Of a stretch of DNA of 12,132 nt, positions 1 to 6,998 are shown one piece after another (the stretch's first letter is position 1; each line of letters starts with the position of its first letter). The stretch is from Clostridia bacterium (GTDB lineage: Bacteria > Bacillota_A > Clostridia > Lachnospirales > Cellulosilyticaceae), in contig JARBTY010000079.1 in NCBI GenBank assembly GCA_029239935.1, positions 1 through 12,132 on the forward strand, in the 5' to 3' direction. The notes under the pieces were generated by a model. That model was not told the DNA's origin. It ran no database searches and saw only the letters and a list, made by a program, of their open reading frames with translations. The position numbers were made by a program, and so were the translations under genes.

Positions 1-788
1 CCTCCAAGCTGTATACCTAATGCGCCTGCTGCTGCGCCTTCTGAATACGCACAGTTAGGACTTTTGTGGTTTTTCCTGTCTCTTAAGGCAATTTGAATAC
101 ATCTTAGGGCATCTAACTTCAGGAAAACACTGGCAATCATCATGAGTAAGGGCGTTATTCTGGCTGGAATAAAGTTTGCCAGATCATCTATTTTAGCCGA
201 TACAAATCCTATATCTTTATATTTTTCATTTTTATACCCTACCATAGAGTCTAGTGTATTGATGGCCTTATAGGCAAAAGCCAATGGCGCCCCGCCGATA
301 AAGGCATAAAACAATGGGGCAATAATGCCGTCTACTGTATTCTCTGCCACTGTTTCAACGGTGGCCCGTATAATTTCCTTTGAACTAAGCTCTTTAGTAT
401 CTCTTCCTACAATATAAGAAAGCTGCACTCTTGCCTTCTCTATGTCTCCTGTTAAAAGCACTTTGTAAATTTTGACCGCCTCATCCTTCAGGCATTTGGT
501 GGCAAGTGTTGTATAGATTAGAAACCCATTAACCACTATAAAGAGAAGTGGCTGTATAGCGCTCAGCCTGACGATCGTATGGACCACCAGATAAGTCGTT
601 CCCACAGTCCCAAGCCAAAGGATCCCGCCGCCTATTTTAAGCAGCTTTGGGGTCTTCATGTGCTTTCGTATGTGTCTCTCTAAAAATCTTGCCAGTTTCC
701 CAATCTGGCGAACAGGATGGGGAAAAGCGTAAGGATCTCCTGCTATTAAATCTACGATATACCCTAAAATAATACTAATTAAATTCAT
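1..788 (-). CDS. cbiB: CbiB/CobD-type adenosylcobinamide-phosphate synthase, partial (C-terminus beyond window)
   Basis: Integral membrane enzyme that attaches the aminopropanol (phosphate) arm to adenosylcobyric acid, giving adenosylcobinamide (phosphate). The visible 262 codons start MNLISIILGYIVDLIAGDP and carry the family hallmarks: GDP near residue 18, HPVR near 25, then a conserved block around residues 143-210 with TVAENTVDG, a GGAPLAFAYKAINTLDSMVG stretch, and DDLANFIPARIT. Hydrophobic membrane segments lie near residues 55-95 and 210-225. The family is usually somewhat over 300 residues, so roughly the last 50 are missing. The chosen ATG at 788 is preceded by a GGGGG run; an in-frame ATG at 800 is equally possible. 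The gene lies about 80 bases downstream of cbiP on the same strand with no terminator between, so it should be co-transcribed under the cobalamin riboswitch. Recognition is by remembered family motifs. Confidence 0.93.
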   Translation of the reverse strand, partial: MNLISIILGYIVDLIAGDPYAFPHPVRQIGKLARFLERHIRKHMKTPKLLKIGGGILWLGTVGTTYLVVHTIVRLSAIQPLLFIVVNGFLIYTTLATKCLKDEAVKIYKVLLTGDIEKARVQLSYIVGRDTKELSSKEIIRATVETVAENTVDGIIAPLFYAFIGGAPLAFAYKAINTLDSMVGYKNEKYKDIGFVSAKIDDLANFIPARITPLLMMIASVFLKLDALRCIQIALRDRKNHKSPNCAYSEGAAAGALGIQLG

Positions 789-870
789 CCTTACCCCCAT
801 TGCATATCCCAAGCTTTGCTTGTGATACTGCCATAAATTAAAAGTTGAAAGCGTTTTTCTTTCATCCTTA

Positions 871-2391
871 TCACTCTCTTATCATCTTATAAATAGCCTC
901 TAGATCCACATGCTCTCTTACGCCAGCTGCCAATTTATCATATTCCCGTTCTTTAAAATCTTTAAAAGAATTGACCTCACTCTTTAGATTTTCCAATCCT
1001 TTTTTAGCACGAAGCTTATTTAAAAGGCTTCTTGTGAAATCTAACTGATCAAAAACTCCGTGAAGATAGGTACCCATCACATTGCCCTCTTCGTTGATAC
1101 AGCCTTCCAAATACTCTGCTTTTTCACCCAGTCTTCCTGTGATTGTAAACAGTGGTTTTGCGGCTTTACCTAAGGTGCTTATCCCCATATGGATTTCATA
1201 ACCCTCTACTTTTTTACCCTCTAAATTTTCAAAGTAGCCTGTCAAGTCTTTATTAACAACTGCTTCAACCTGAGTCGTTACTTTCTGACTTTCAAAGATT
1301 GTTTCAATATCTAAAAGTGAAAGTCCCTCAATCTCACCTATCCCACATTCTACCGCTTCTGGATCATATAACTTGTTACCTAAAAGCTGATAACCGCCGC
1401 ATATGCCAAATACAAGTCCTCCTTTTTTACCATGCTGAGCAATCTGCTTAGCCAGTCCGCTTTCTTTAAGATAAAGCAGATCCTCTATAGTGTTTTTGCT
1501 GCCTGGAATAATCAGCATATCTGGATGCCCTATCTTTTTGCCCCTAGTAATGTATTTGATACTGACATCCTCTTGGGTCTCAAACACATTAAAGTCCGTA
1601 AAATTAGAAATGTGAGGAAGACATACAACTTCTATTTCAATGTCTTTATGTCTGCTGCTTTGGTGATTAAAACGGTCTGTCAGACTGTCCTCATCCTCGA
1701 TATTAACATACATATACGGAATAACCCCTATGACTGGTATTTTAATAAGGTCTTCCAGCATCTTAATCCCTGGTTCTAATATTTTGATATCTCCCCTGAA
1801 CTTATTGATAATAACACCTTTGACTCTCTTTCTTTCCTCTTCACGGAGCAGCATGATTGTACCTACTAAAGCTGCAAAAACACCGCCTTTGTCAATATCA
1901 CCTATCAATATAACAGGTGCATCTGCAATCTCTGCCATACCCATATTAACAATGTCTTTGTCCCTCAGATTGATTTCTGCTGGGCTTCCGGCTCCTTCTA
2001 TCACCACAATATCATTTTCACTTCTTATCGTTTCATAAACTTCCCTGATCATCTCAGCAAGATTTGGCTTAAATTCATGATACTCTACTGCACTCATATT
2101 GCCATAGACCTTACCATTTAGGACTACTTGACAGTGTTTGTCCGCATGGGGTTTAAGCAGTACTGGATTCATTTTGACATCTGGTATTCTCCCTGCCGCC
2201 TCCGCTTGAAAGACTTGAGCTCTTCCCATTTCCAGTCCTTCCTCTGTGATATAAGAATTAAGGGCCATATTTTGAGACTTAAAAGGAATTGTTTGATAGC
2301 CATCTTGTTTAAAAATCCTGCAAAAGGCCGCTACGATAAAGCTTTTGCCTGCATTAGATGCTGTGCCTTGAAACATAATGGGTTTTCCCAT
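871..2391 (-). CDS. cbiP: Cobyric acid synthase CbiP/CobQ (glutamine-hydrolysing)
   Basis: ATP-dependent amidase that converts adenosylcobyrinic acid a,c-diamide to cobyric acid, amidating four side chains with ammonia from glutamine; cytoplasmic. The 506 residues match the usual full length. The N-terminal dethiobiotin-synthetase-like ATPase half has a modified P-loop (GTASNAGKS, residues 9-17), the [10 protein letters not shown] block (37-46), the [11 protein letters not shown] block (132-142) and [10 protein letters not shown] (164-173). The C-terminal class-I glutaminase half has the nucleophile Cys331 in GICGGYQ and His444 in TYLHGVFD. The start at 2391 has an ideal AAGGAGG site 8 bases upstream. 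It is the first gene after the cobalamin riboswitch and terminator, and is followed by cbiB on the same strand. Expression is expected to fall when cobalamin is abundant. Confidence 0.97.
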   Translation of the reverse strand: MGKPIMFQGTASNAGKSFIVAAFCRIFKQDGYQTIPFKSQNMALNSYITEEGLEMGRAQVFQAEAAGRIPDVKMNPVLLKPHADKHCQVVLNGKVYGNMSAVEYHEFKPNLAEMIREVYETIRSENDIVVIEGAGSPAEINLRDKDIVNMGMAEIADAPVILIGDIDKGGVFAALVGTIMLLREEERKRVKGVIINKFRGDIKILEPGIKMLEDLIKIPVIGVIPYMYVNIEDEDSLTDRFNHQSSRHKDIEIEVVCLPHISNFTDFNVFETQEDVSIKYITRGKKIGHPDMLIIPGSKNTIEDLLYLKESGLAKQIAQHGKKGGLVFGICGGYQLLGNKLYDPEAVECGIGEIEGLSLLDIETIFESQKVTTQVEAVVNKDLTGYFENLEGKKVEGYEIHMGISTLGKAAKPLFTITGRLGEKAEYLEGCINEEGNVMGTYLHGVFDQLDFTRSLLNKLRAKKGLENLKSEVNSFKDFKEREYDKLAAGVREHVDLEAIYKMIRE

Positions 2392-2395
2392 GGGT

Positions 2396-2402
2396 ATTCC
2401 TC
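2396..2402 (-). promoter_or_regulatory. Ribosome binding site of cbiP
   Basis: Read on the minus strand this is GGAGGAA-type purine sequence just upstream of the ATG at 2391. It supports that start and is the last element of the riboswitch leader. Confidence 0.8.
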
Positions 2403-2431
2403 CTTTTTATGATGAGCCTTATCGCTCCAAT

Positions 2432-2455
2432 AAAAAAAGCTCCTAAAAGGAGCTT
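2432..2455 (-). terminator. Intrinsic terminator of the riboswitch expression platform
   Basis: On the minus strand AAGCTCCT, a 3-base loop and AGGAGCTT form a perfect 8-bp stem that is followed immediately by a run of at least five T. It sits between the cobalamin aptamer and the cbiP ribosome site. That is where a transcription-attenuation platform belongs: with cobalamin bound the stem should form and stop transcription before cbiP. The bases between aptamer and terminator (2461-2520) can form competing pairings, for example ATACAA with TTGTAT, but I cannot prove which is the antiterminator. Confidence 0.85.
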
Positions 2456-2520
2456 GTACATACAATACTGGCGTATTATTTGTATTACTGCCTTTCCCTC
2501 CGAAAGTGTAAACTTATGTT

Positions 2521-2705
2521 TTAGGTAGGTCTCCTGGCTAACGAATCCTCCAATTAATTCACCTTCCCATACCTATAGGTACAGTGGCTGATGAATATAA
2601 ACTCTTATATTCATGAATGAATTGTCCTCGTTTACAGTAGCGGGGGCTGCAGCGGTTTCGCATTTCCCTATTAAGCATAAGCTGATTAGACTTTATGCAC
2701 CTAGA
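2521..2705 (-). ncRNA. Cobalamin (B12) riboswitch aptamer
   Basis: On the minus strand the near-invariant B12 box AGCCAGGAGACCTACC lies at 2524-2539. Upstream of it are GCCACTG (2582-2588), the GCTACTGTAA element (around 2630-2641), a GCAGCCCCCGC block, and TAATAGGGAA near 2665-2675, all in the canonical order. Outer TAGGT/ACCTA pairing can close P1 (about 2699-2704 with 2523-2528). A GCATAA/TTATGC stem lies near the 5' end. A peripheral arm is a 10-bp perfect hairpin at 2591-2614. The aptamer binds adenosylcobalamin or a related form and represses downstream genes, here cbiP and cbiB. Confidence 0.95.
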
Positions 2706-2754
2706 ACTGTTAGATAATGAATGTTATTTAATTGAACTGTCTTCTATCTTTTAT

Positions 2755-2784
2755 ACTATAGCAACTTTCTGCTTTTTTATAGAA
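2755..2784 (-). promoter_or_regulatory. Possible promoter of the cbiP-cbiB transcript
   Basis: On the minus strand TATAGT (2755-2760) is preceded by TTCTAT (2779-2784) with an 18-base spacer. It would start transcription roughly 40 bases before the riboswitch. The -35 is poor and the surroundings are AT-rich, so an overlapping TATAAA could be used instead. Confidence 0.3.
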
Positions 2785-2975
2785 TTATATTATTATTTCT
2801 ATCACTTTATTATGGTTGTTTCTCTATATTATTGCATAATTTCTTTGTAGTTGTCTATATCAAACATCTCTTCATGGTATTTTAGCTGCCATTATTTAAA
2901 TGGTATTTTCTCTCTTTATTTTTAATATAAATAGTGAATAGCTATAGTTAATCACCTAATACAAGGAGGTATAAT

Positions 2976-3563
2976 ATGCAGTTAAAAGATTTAAAAATCG
3001 GTTTTGGTTTTACGGGTTCTTATTGTGTGTTTGATCAAGTTTTCCCCGAACTTCAGCATTTGGTAGATGAAGGCGCTGAAGTGGTTCCTGTTGTTTCCTA
3101 TCAAGTGGCAGTTACTGACTCCCGTTATGGCCTTGCCAAAGATTTTCTAGAACAAATGAAAAATATTACCGGCCGTGAAGTTATTCAAACGATGTCTGAT
3201 GCCGAAACCCTCAATAAATACGAAAAACCCTTGGATATTTTTATTGTTGCCCCTTGCACGGGATGCAGTCTCTCAAAACTTGCTGATGGCGCAACCGATA
3301 CCCCTGTTCTGATGCTGGCTAAAGAACTTTTCAGAAATAACAAACCTGTTTTATTAGGCATTGCCACCAATGACGGTCTTAGTGTCAGTGCCAAAAGCAT
3401 TGCTGCCTTACTCAATACCAAACATGTTTATTTCATTCCTTTTGGGCAGGATAATTTCAAGGATAAACCCAACTCTCTCATTTCAAAATTTGAACTCATG
3501 ATTCCAAGTATTTTGCAGGCCTTAAACAAAGAACAACTCCAGCCCATCCTCGAAAAATATTGA
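2976..3563 (+). CDS. dpaB: Dipicolinate synthase subunit B (SpoVFB/DpaB)
   Basis: Flavoprotein-like subunit of the synthase that makes dipicolinic acid from dihydroxy-tetrahydrodipicolinate in the mother cell during sporulation; the product is imported into the forespore and gives heat resistance. The 195 residues align along their whole length with what I recall of SpoVFB: KIGFGFTGSYC (7-17), VDEGAEVVPVVSY (30-42), APCTGCSLSKLADG (92-105), DTPVLMLAKE (108-117), GIATNDGLS (128-136) and YFIPFGQD (152-159). The start has AAGGAGG 8 bases upstream. In most sporulators dpaA lies directly before dpaB. Here the upstream neighbour is the divergent cobalamin riboswitch and no dpaA is visible, so the A subunit is elsewhere or absent. 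No clear terminator or recognisable sporulation sigma-factor promoter was found. Confidence 0.93.
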   Translation: MQLKDLKIGFGFTGSYCVFDQVFPELQHLVDEGAEVVPVVSYQVAVTDSRYGLAKDFLEQMKNITGREVIQTMSDAETLNKYEKPLDIFIVAPCTGCSLSKLADGATDTPVLMLAKELFRNNKPVLLGIATNDGLSVSAKSIAALLNTKHVYFIPFGQDNFKDKPNSLISKFELMIPSILQALNKEQLQPILEKY

Positions 3564-3589
3564 TAGAGCTGCAGCTGCAGTGTTTACTT

Positions 3590-3973
3590 TTATTCCATTT
3601 GATTTCCCTGTAGCTCTTTATATCTTTTGGGTGATATCCCCGTGTACTTTTTAAAAACTCTTGAAAAATAACTTTGATCCTCAAATCCAGCCAGATAAGC
3701 AACATCTACCAGTGATGCATCATCCCCTATCAAAAGTTTTTTTGCCCTTTCTACCCTCACTTGATTAAGATAAATAGCTATTTCCTCAAATAAATATTCC
3801 TTTTTATCTGATATTAAAATAGGGCCGCAAAAAAGGGCCCTTTTTTTATCGTCTTCCCGATTAATCGAAACAATAATATGTACAAGACCTATATTACAGT
3901 AATAGATATAGGCAATTTCAAATCTTTGTGCCTGTTCATAGGCATGAACTGTCAGTGATTTGCTGCTATATTT
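3590..3973 (-). pseudogene. Remnant of a PocR-domain AraC-family regulator with large internal deletion
   Basis: One open minus-strand frame of 127 codons begins right after the cobT stop and ends at TAA 3590-3592, but has no ATG/GTG start and no ribosome site. Its first part resembles the second half of a PocR ligand-binding domain (HAYEQAQRF, YIYYCNIGLVH, CGPILIS). Its second part is the end of an AraC DNA-binding domain: YLNQVRVERAKKLL, then DVAYLAGFEDQSYFSRVFKK and YTGISPKRYKEL. In intact proteins these are separated by a long linker plus the first helix-turn-helix. Here they are joined in frame near LFEEI/AIYLNQ, so well over 100 residues were lost from the middle, along with the whole N-terminus. 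PocR controls cobalamin and propanediol genes in Salmonella, which fits the location, but PocR domains occur in many clostridial regulators. Probably non-functional. Confidence 0.8.
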
Positions 3974-5044
3974 CTATTTCCATATGCCTATATAATTTTC
4001 CTTTTCGATAGCAGCTTCTTCAAAAGTAGCCATCGTATATAAAGTATGTAAAGCCATCTCCATTAACTGAAAGGTTAAAGTACACCCTGTTCCTTCTCCT
4101 AGTCTCATATCAACATGAAAATATGGCTGTATACCCAATGCCTCCATGGCTATGCTCATCCCTGTTTCCTTTGACATATGAGAAGGAAACATATAGTGTA
4201 TACACTTTGGTTCGATTCTGCAGGCACAAAGTGCTGCTACAGCTGATATAAAGCCGTCTATAACAACTGCTCTTTTGTTTCTGGCAGCCCCTAAATAGAC
4301 GCCACACAGTCCTGCCAAATCAAAGCCTCCCACTTTTGCCAAAACATCTATAACATCTCTTTTACAAGGATTGTTTTTTGCTATGGCCTCTTTGATAGCC
4401 TTTATCTTTCTATCCAGTGTATCTCCTTTGACACCTGAACCCTTCCCCACTACATTTTCTACATTTGCCTCAGTCAAAACACTTAAAACTGCTGCTGATG
4501 TGGTGGTATTACCAATACCCATCTCTCCTGTTCCAAAAACCTTATAACCTTTTTCTATAAGCTCTTCTACGGATTCTATGCCTGTATTGATTCCTCTTAT
4601 AGCCTCTTCTTTTGTCATAGCTGACTGTCTGGTCATATTGGCTGTGCCTTGTCTTATTTTTTTATGTTGTATATGTGGGTTATCCAGTTCCCCTTTCACT
4701 CCTATATCCACAATATGAATATCTGAATTCGAAAAGTGTGCCATTCTATTAACACCGGTGATCCCTCTGGTAAAATTCGTTGTGACCTGATAAGTAACGT
4801 CTTGAGGACATTCGCTTACCCCCTCTTCATATACGCCGTTATCTGCACACATAATGACGATGACTTTTTTATCTATACTGATATCCTTAGTTCCTTGAAT
4901 TCCTGCCAGCTTTATAACCATTTCTTCCAGTTGTCCCAAAGCACCTACAGGCTTTGTCAGGTTATCTATATACTTCTCTACCTCGTTTTGCACCCTAGTA
5001 TCCGGTATACTGATACCTTGTGCATACTCAAAAATATCATACAT
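3974..5044 (-). CDS. cobT: Nicotinate-nucleotide--dimethylbenzimidazole phosphoribosyltransferase CobT
   Basis: Transfers the phosphoribosyl group of nicotinate mononucleotide to a lower-ligand base such as dimethylbenzimidazole, giving the alpha-ribazole phosphate used for the cobalamin nucleotide loop; cytoplasmic. The 356 residues match family length. Key motifs are LTKPVGALGQLE (29-40), MCADNGVYEEGVS (65-77), GTGEMGIGNTTTSAA (171-185) with Glu174, and RLGEGTG (314-320) with Glu317. The last two Glu positions fall at the same numbers as the catalytic residues known from Salmonella CobT. The ATG at 5044 has AGGAGG about 10 bases upstream. It is monocistronic as seen here, with its own promoter and no B12 box upstream, unlike cbiP. 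The decayed regulator follows directly after its stop codon. Confidence 0.97.
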   Translation of the reverse strand: MYDIFEYAQGISIPDTRVQNEVEKYIDNLTKPVGALGQLEEMVIKLAGIQGTKDISIDKKVIVIMCADNGVYEEGVSECPQDVTYQVTTNFTRGITGVNRMAHFSNSDIHIVDIGVKGELDNPHIQHKKIRQGTANMTRQSAMTKEEAIRGINTGIESVEELIEKGYKVFGTGEMGIGNTTTSAAVLSVLTEANVENVVGKGSGVKGDTLDRKIKAIKEAIAKNNPCKRDVIDVLAKVGGFDLAGLCGVYLGAARNKRAVVIDGFISAVAALCACRIEPKCIHYMFPSHMSKETGMSIAMEALGIQPYFHVDMRLGEGTGCTLTFQLMEMALHTLYTMATFEEAAIEKENYIGIWK

Positions 5045-5079
5045 TCACTTACGCCTCCTACTCTCACTACCTCAAGCCT

Positions 5080-5109
5080 ATTATATACTATCATGTATTT
5101 GGAAGGGAA
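5080..5109 (-). promoter_or_regulatory. Probable cobT promoter
   Basis: On the minus strand a consensus -10 TATAAT (5080-5085) lies 18 bases downstream of a weak -35 TTCCCT (5104-5109). Transcription would start about 30 bases before the cobT ATG, leaving no room for a riboswitch in the leader. Confidence 0.55.
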
Positions 5110-5369
5110 TGTATATTAAATAAAAGTTAGTTCAATTCCTTGGCGCACTTTTATTGGATTTGTTTATTAAGCTACTACAAATTCTTTTGCTACTTCTGCA
5201 TATGTTACTCCTTGGACTCCACCACATCAAATAATATCTCAAGATGCTCTATCTATCTAATCTACTTATTACTACTCCTTTAACGCATACGATTCTATTT
5301 TTACTATTCTAATTGATTTATTGCTCTATCCTATAATGTAAATTTTTAGCTTCTAGTGTAAGTTTATGA
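5110..5369. other. Non-coding AT-rich gap between cobT and the kinase
   Basis: No gene is supported between the divergent cobT and kinase promoters. The plus strand holds an open stretch of about 30 codons (near 5170-5261) and the minus strand a similar one, both without a start codon and ribosome site. They could be scraps of a decayed gene, but I recognise neither. No riboswitch, tRNA or strong hairpin was seen. Confidence 0.5.
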
Positions 5370-5375
5370 TATACT
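5370..5375 (+). promoter_or_regulatory. Candidate -10 box for the kinase-regulator operon
   Basis: TATACT about 70 bases upstream of the chosen start at 5443. No good -35 lies 16-18 bases upstream (TTAGCT/TAGCTT only), which suggests a weak or activator-dependent promoter. Confidence 0.35.
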
Positions 5376-5430
5376 ATATACGAAATATCTGTAACTTTAA
5401 ATGTACTTAAGAGATTATAATCACACTGCC

Positions 5431-5436
5431 GGAGGA
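5431..5436 (+). promoter_or_regulatory. Ribosome binding site that fixes the kinase start at 5443
   Basis: GGAGGA lies 6 bases before the ATG at 5443. An in-frame upstream ATG at 5401 has no such site, and the GGAGGA would then lie inside the coding region. Confidence 0.8.
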
Positions 5437-5442
5437 TACTCT

Positions 5443-6996
5443 ATGGATAAAAAAAAATTAAAGCAAAAAGTATGTCGGCAAGTTAACTGGCTTATTTACT
5501 TCTTTGTACCGCTTTGTACTATTTTTTCTTTTTCTTTAATAACTTTTGGAAACAATAAACTTCAAGACGGCGAGCAATTTGTTAACCTCCCCGTATATGT
5601 GAAGATAGAAGAAACTACGAATTATGCGTTATTAAAAAATATTTTATTTGGAATAATTTGCTTAACTTCAATTTTTTTTTATTGGAACTATCATCAAAAA
5701 AAGATGAATCAAAAAATCAAACAACTAACTGAGATGCTCCAAAAAACTCAAAAACGCTATGATGAATTGGCTGAGCAAAGCAAAAAGATACAGGAAGAAA
5801 TAAACGGTAGAGCTTCATTTCAAAAAATCATTGCAGATTTATCTAAAAATTTCATCAATATTTCTACAGAAAACATTGATGAGACCCTCATTAAAATGCT
5901 TAAAACAGTAGGTCAATTTTTCAGAGCAGATCACAGCTCTATCTATCGTTATTCAGAAGAAAAGGGCTATTACAAAAATACTCATGAATGGTGTGAAAAT
6001 AATATTTCATCGTTAATGGTACAGCTACCGCATATCGTTTCTAACGATTACCCTTGGTGGAGCGAACAGCTCAAAAAAAATAAACCCTTCTATTTTTTTG
6101 ATAGTGATGCTCTTCCATTAAATGCTGTAAGAGAAAAACAAGAATTTAAACGCTTGAACATCCAATCACTGCTTTGTATCCCCATCTTTATTACTGAAAA
6201 CAATATATGTTTTTTGGGATTGGACTTTGTTCAAGAAAAAAAATATTTATCTGCTGAAGATATTGACTTCCTTGTGATTATCGCCAATATACTAACCGAT
6301 GGTCTTAGAAAATATGAGATTGAGAAAAATCTTATTTTAACTAAGGAACAGTTAGAATTAGCTTTTTATCAAGCCCAGATAGGCCCTCACTTTCTTTATA
6401 ATACCTTAAGTACTATTGCTATTTTTTGTGATAGTGATCCTCAATTAGCAAGTAAATTAGTGCTTGATTTATCCCTTTATCTAAGAAGAAGTTTTGATTT
6501 TAAAAATCTTAATACCTTTGTTTCGTTAGAAAAAGAAATAGAATTAGTTCAAGCGTATATTAATATTGAAAAAGCACGGTTCGGAAAACGCTTAAAGGTA
6601 ATTTATGATATCGATTTAGACAGCAAAAAGACGCTCATTCCCCCTCTCATCATCCAGCCTTTGGTAGAAAATGCAATACGCCATGGATTGATGAAAAGAA
6701 TTGCCGGTGGCACTCTCAAAATCAAAGTAAAATCTTTAAGAAATAAATGCATCATTCAAGTAATAGATAACGGGATTGGTATAGAAAAAAGTATTATTGA
6801 TCAATTGTACTCCAATAAATACTGCCCATCCTCCTGTAACCTTGAGAACAGCGGTGTAAAAACTGGGATTGGTCTGAGAAATATACATATAAGATTAAGA
6901 AAAATATACAATTGTGGACTCATTATAAAAAGTAGTCACAGTTATGGCACTAAAATTTCATTATCCATCCCTATTCATCAAAAAGGAAGTGAATAA
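5443..6996 (+). CDS. LytS/YehU-type sensor histidine kinase with GAF domain
   Basis: Membrane-bound sensor of a two-component system; autophosphorylates on His and passes the phosphate to the regulator encoded next. The chosen start gives 517 residues. Two membrane helices (about 16-36 and 63-82) flank a short outside loop of about 25 residues, too small for a large external sensor. A coiled coil follows (about 85-122), then a GAF-like domain (about 137-285), the likely intracellular sensing module. The kinase core is the His_kinase family: QAQIGPHFLYNTLSTI with His316, a second conserved stretch EIELVQAYINIEKARFGKRL, N-box QPLVENAIRHG (405-415), G1 DNGIGI (442-447) and G2 GIGLRNIHIRL (475-485). 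Most relatives have Asn before Pro in the His motif, but this one has Gly314. The ligand is unknown. The regulator starts 2 bases after the stop. Confidence 0.92.
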   Translation: MDKKKLKQKVCRQVNWLIYFFVPLCTIFSFSLITFGNNKLQDGEQFVNLPVYVKIEETTNYALLKNILFGIICLTSIFFYWNYHQKKMNQKIKQLTEMLQKTQKRYDELAEQSKKIQEEINGRASFQKIIADLSKNFINISTENIDETLIKMLKTVGQFFRADHSSIYRYSEEKGYYKNTHEWCENNISSLMVQLPHIVSNDYPWWSEQLKKNKPFYFFDSDALPLNAVREKQEFKRLNIQSLLCIPIFITENNICFLGLDFVQEKKYLSAEDIDFLVIIANILTDGLRKYEIEKNLILTKEQLELAFYQAQIGPHFLYNTLSTIAIFCDSDPQLASKLVLDLSLYLRRSFDFKNLNTFVSLEKEIELVQAYINIEKARFGKRLKVIYDIDLDSKKTLIPPLIIQPLVENAIRHGLMKRIAGGTLKIKVKSLRNKCIIQVIDNGIGIEKSIIDQLYSNKYCPSSCNLENSGVKTGIGLRNIHIRLRKIYNCGLIIKSSHSYGTKISLSIPIHQKGSE

Positions 6997-6998
6997 AT

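Noticed and set aside
1432..2412. Several plus-strand open frames opposite cbiP
   Set aside because: They lie antisense to a full-length, motif-rich gene, lack ribosome sites and resemble no protein.
3569..3580. GCTGCAGCTGCAG-type palindrome just after the dpaB stop
   Set aside because: Only a 4-bp stem is possible as RNA and the T-run is interrupted; too weak for a terminator.
3496..3705. Minus-strand frame of 69 codons over the dpaB end
   Set aside because: It is an out-of-frame reading of the AraC remnant; the homologous frame is the one listed as a pseudogene.
3822..3847. GGGCC-loop-GGCCC followed by seven T on the plus strand, terminator-like
   Set aside because: It lies inside the PocR-AraC remnant where it encodes family-like residues, about 260 bases past dpaB. 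A chance hairpin is more likely, though it could stop dpaB transcripts.
4736..5119. Plus-strand frame of 127 codons opposite the start of cobT
   Set aside because: Antisense shadow of cobT with low-complexity, Leu/Thr/Tyr-rich translation and no ribosome site.
5170..5261. Open stretches of about 30 codons on either strand in the cobT-kinase gap
   Set aside because: No start codon with ribosome site and no recognisable motif; not enough to call a gene fragment.
5401..5442. Longer kinase start at 5401
   Set aside because: No ribosome site, and a clear GGAGGA precedes the ATG at 5443.
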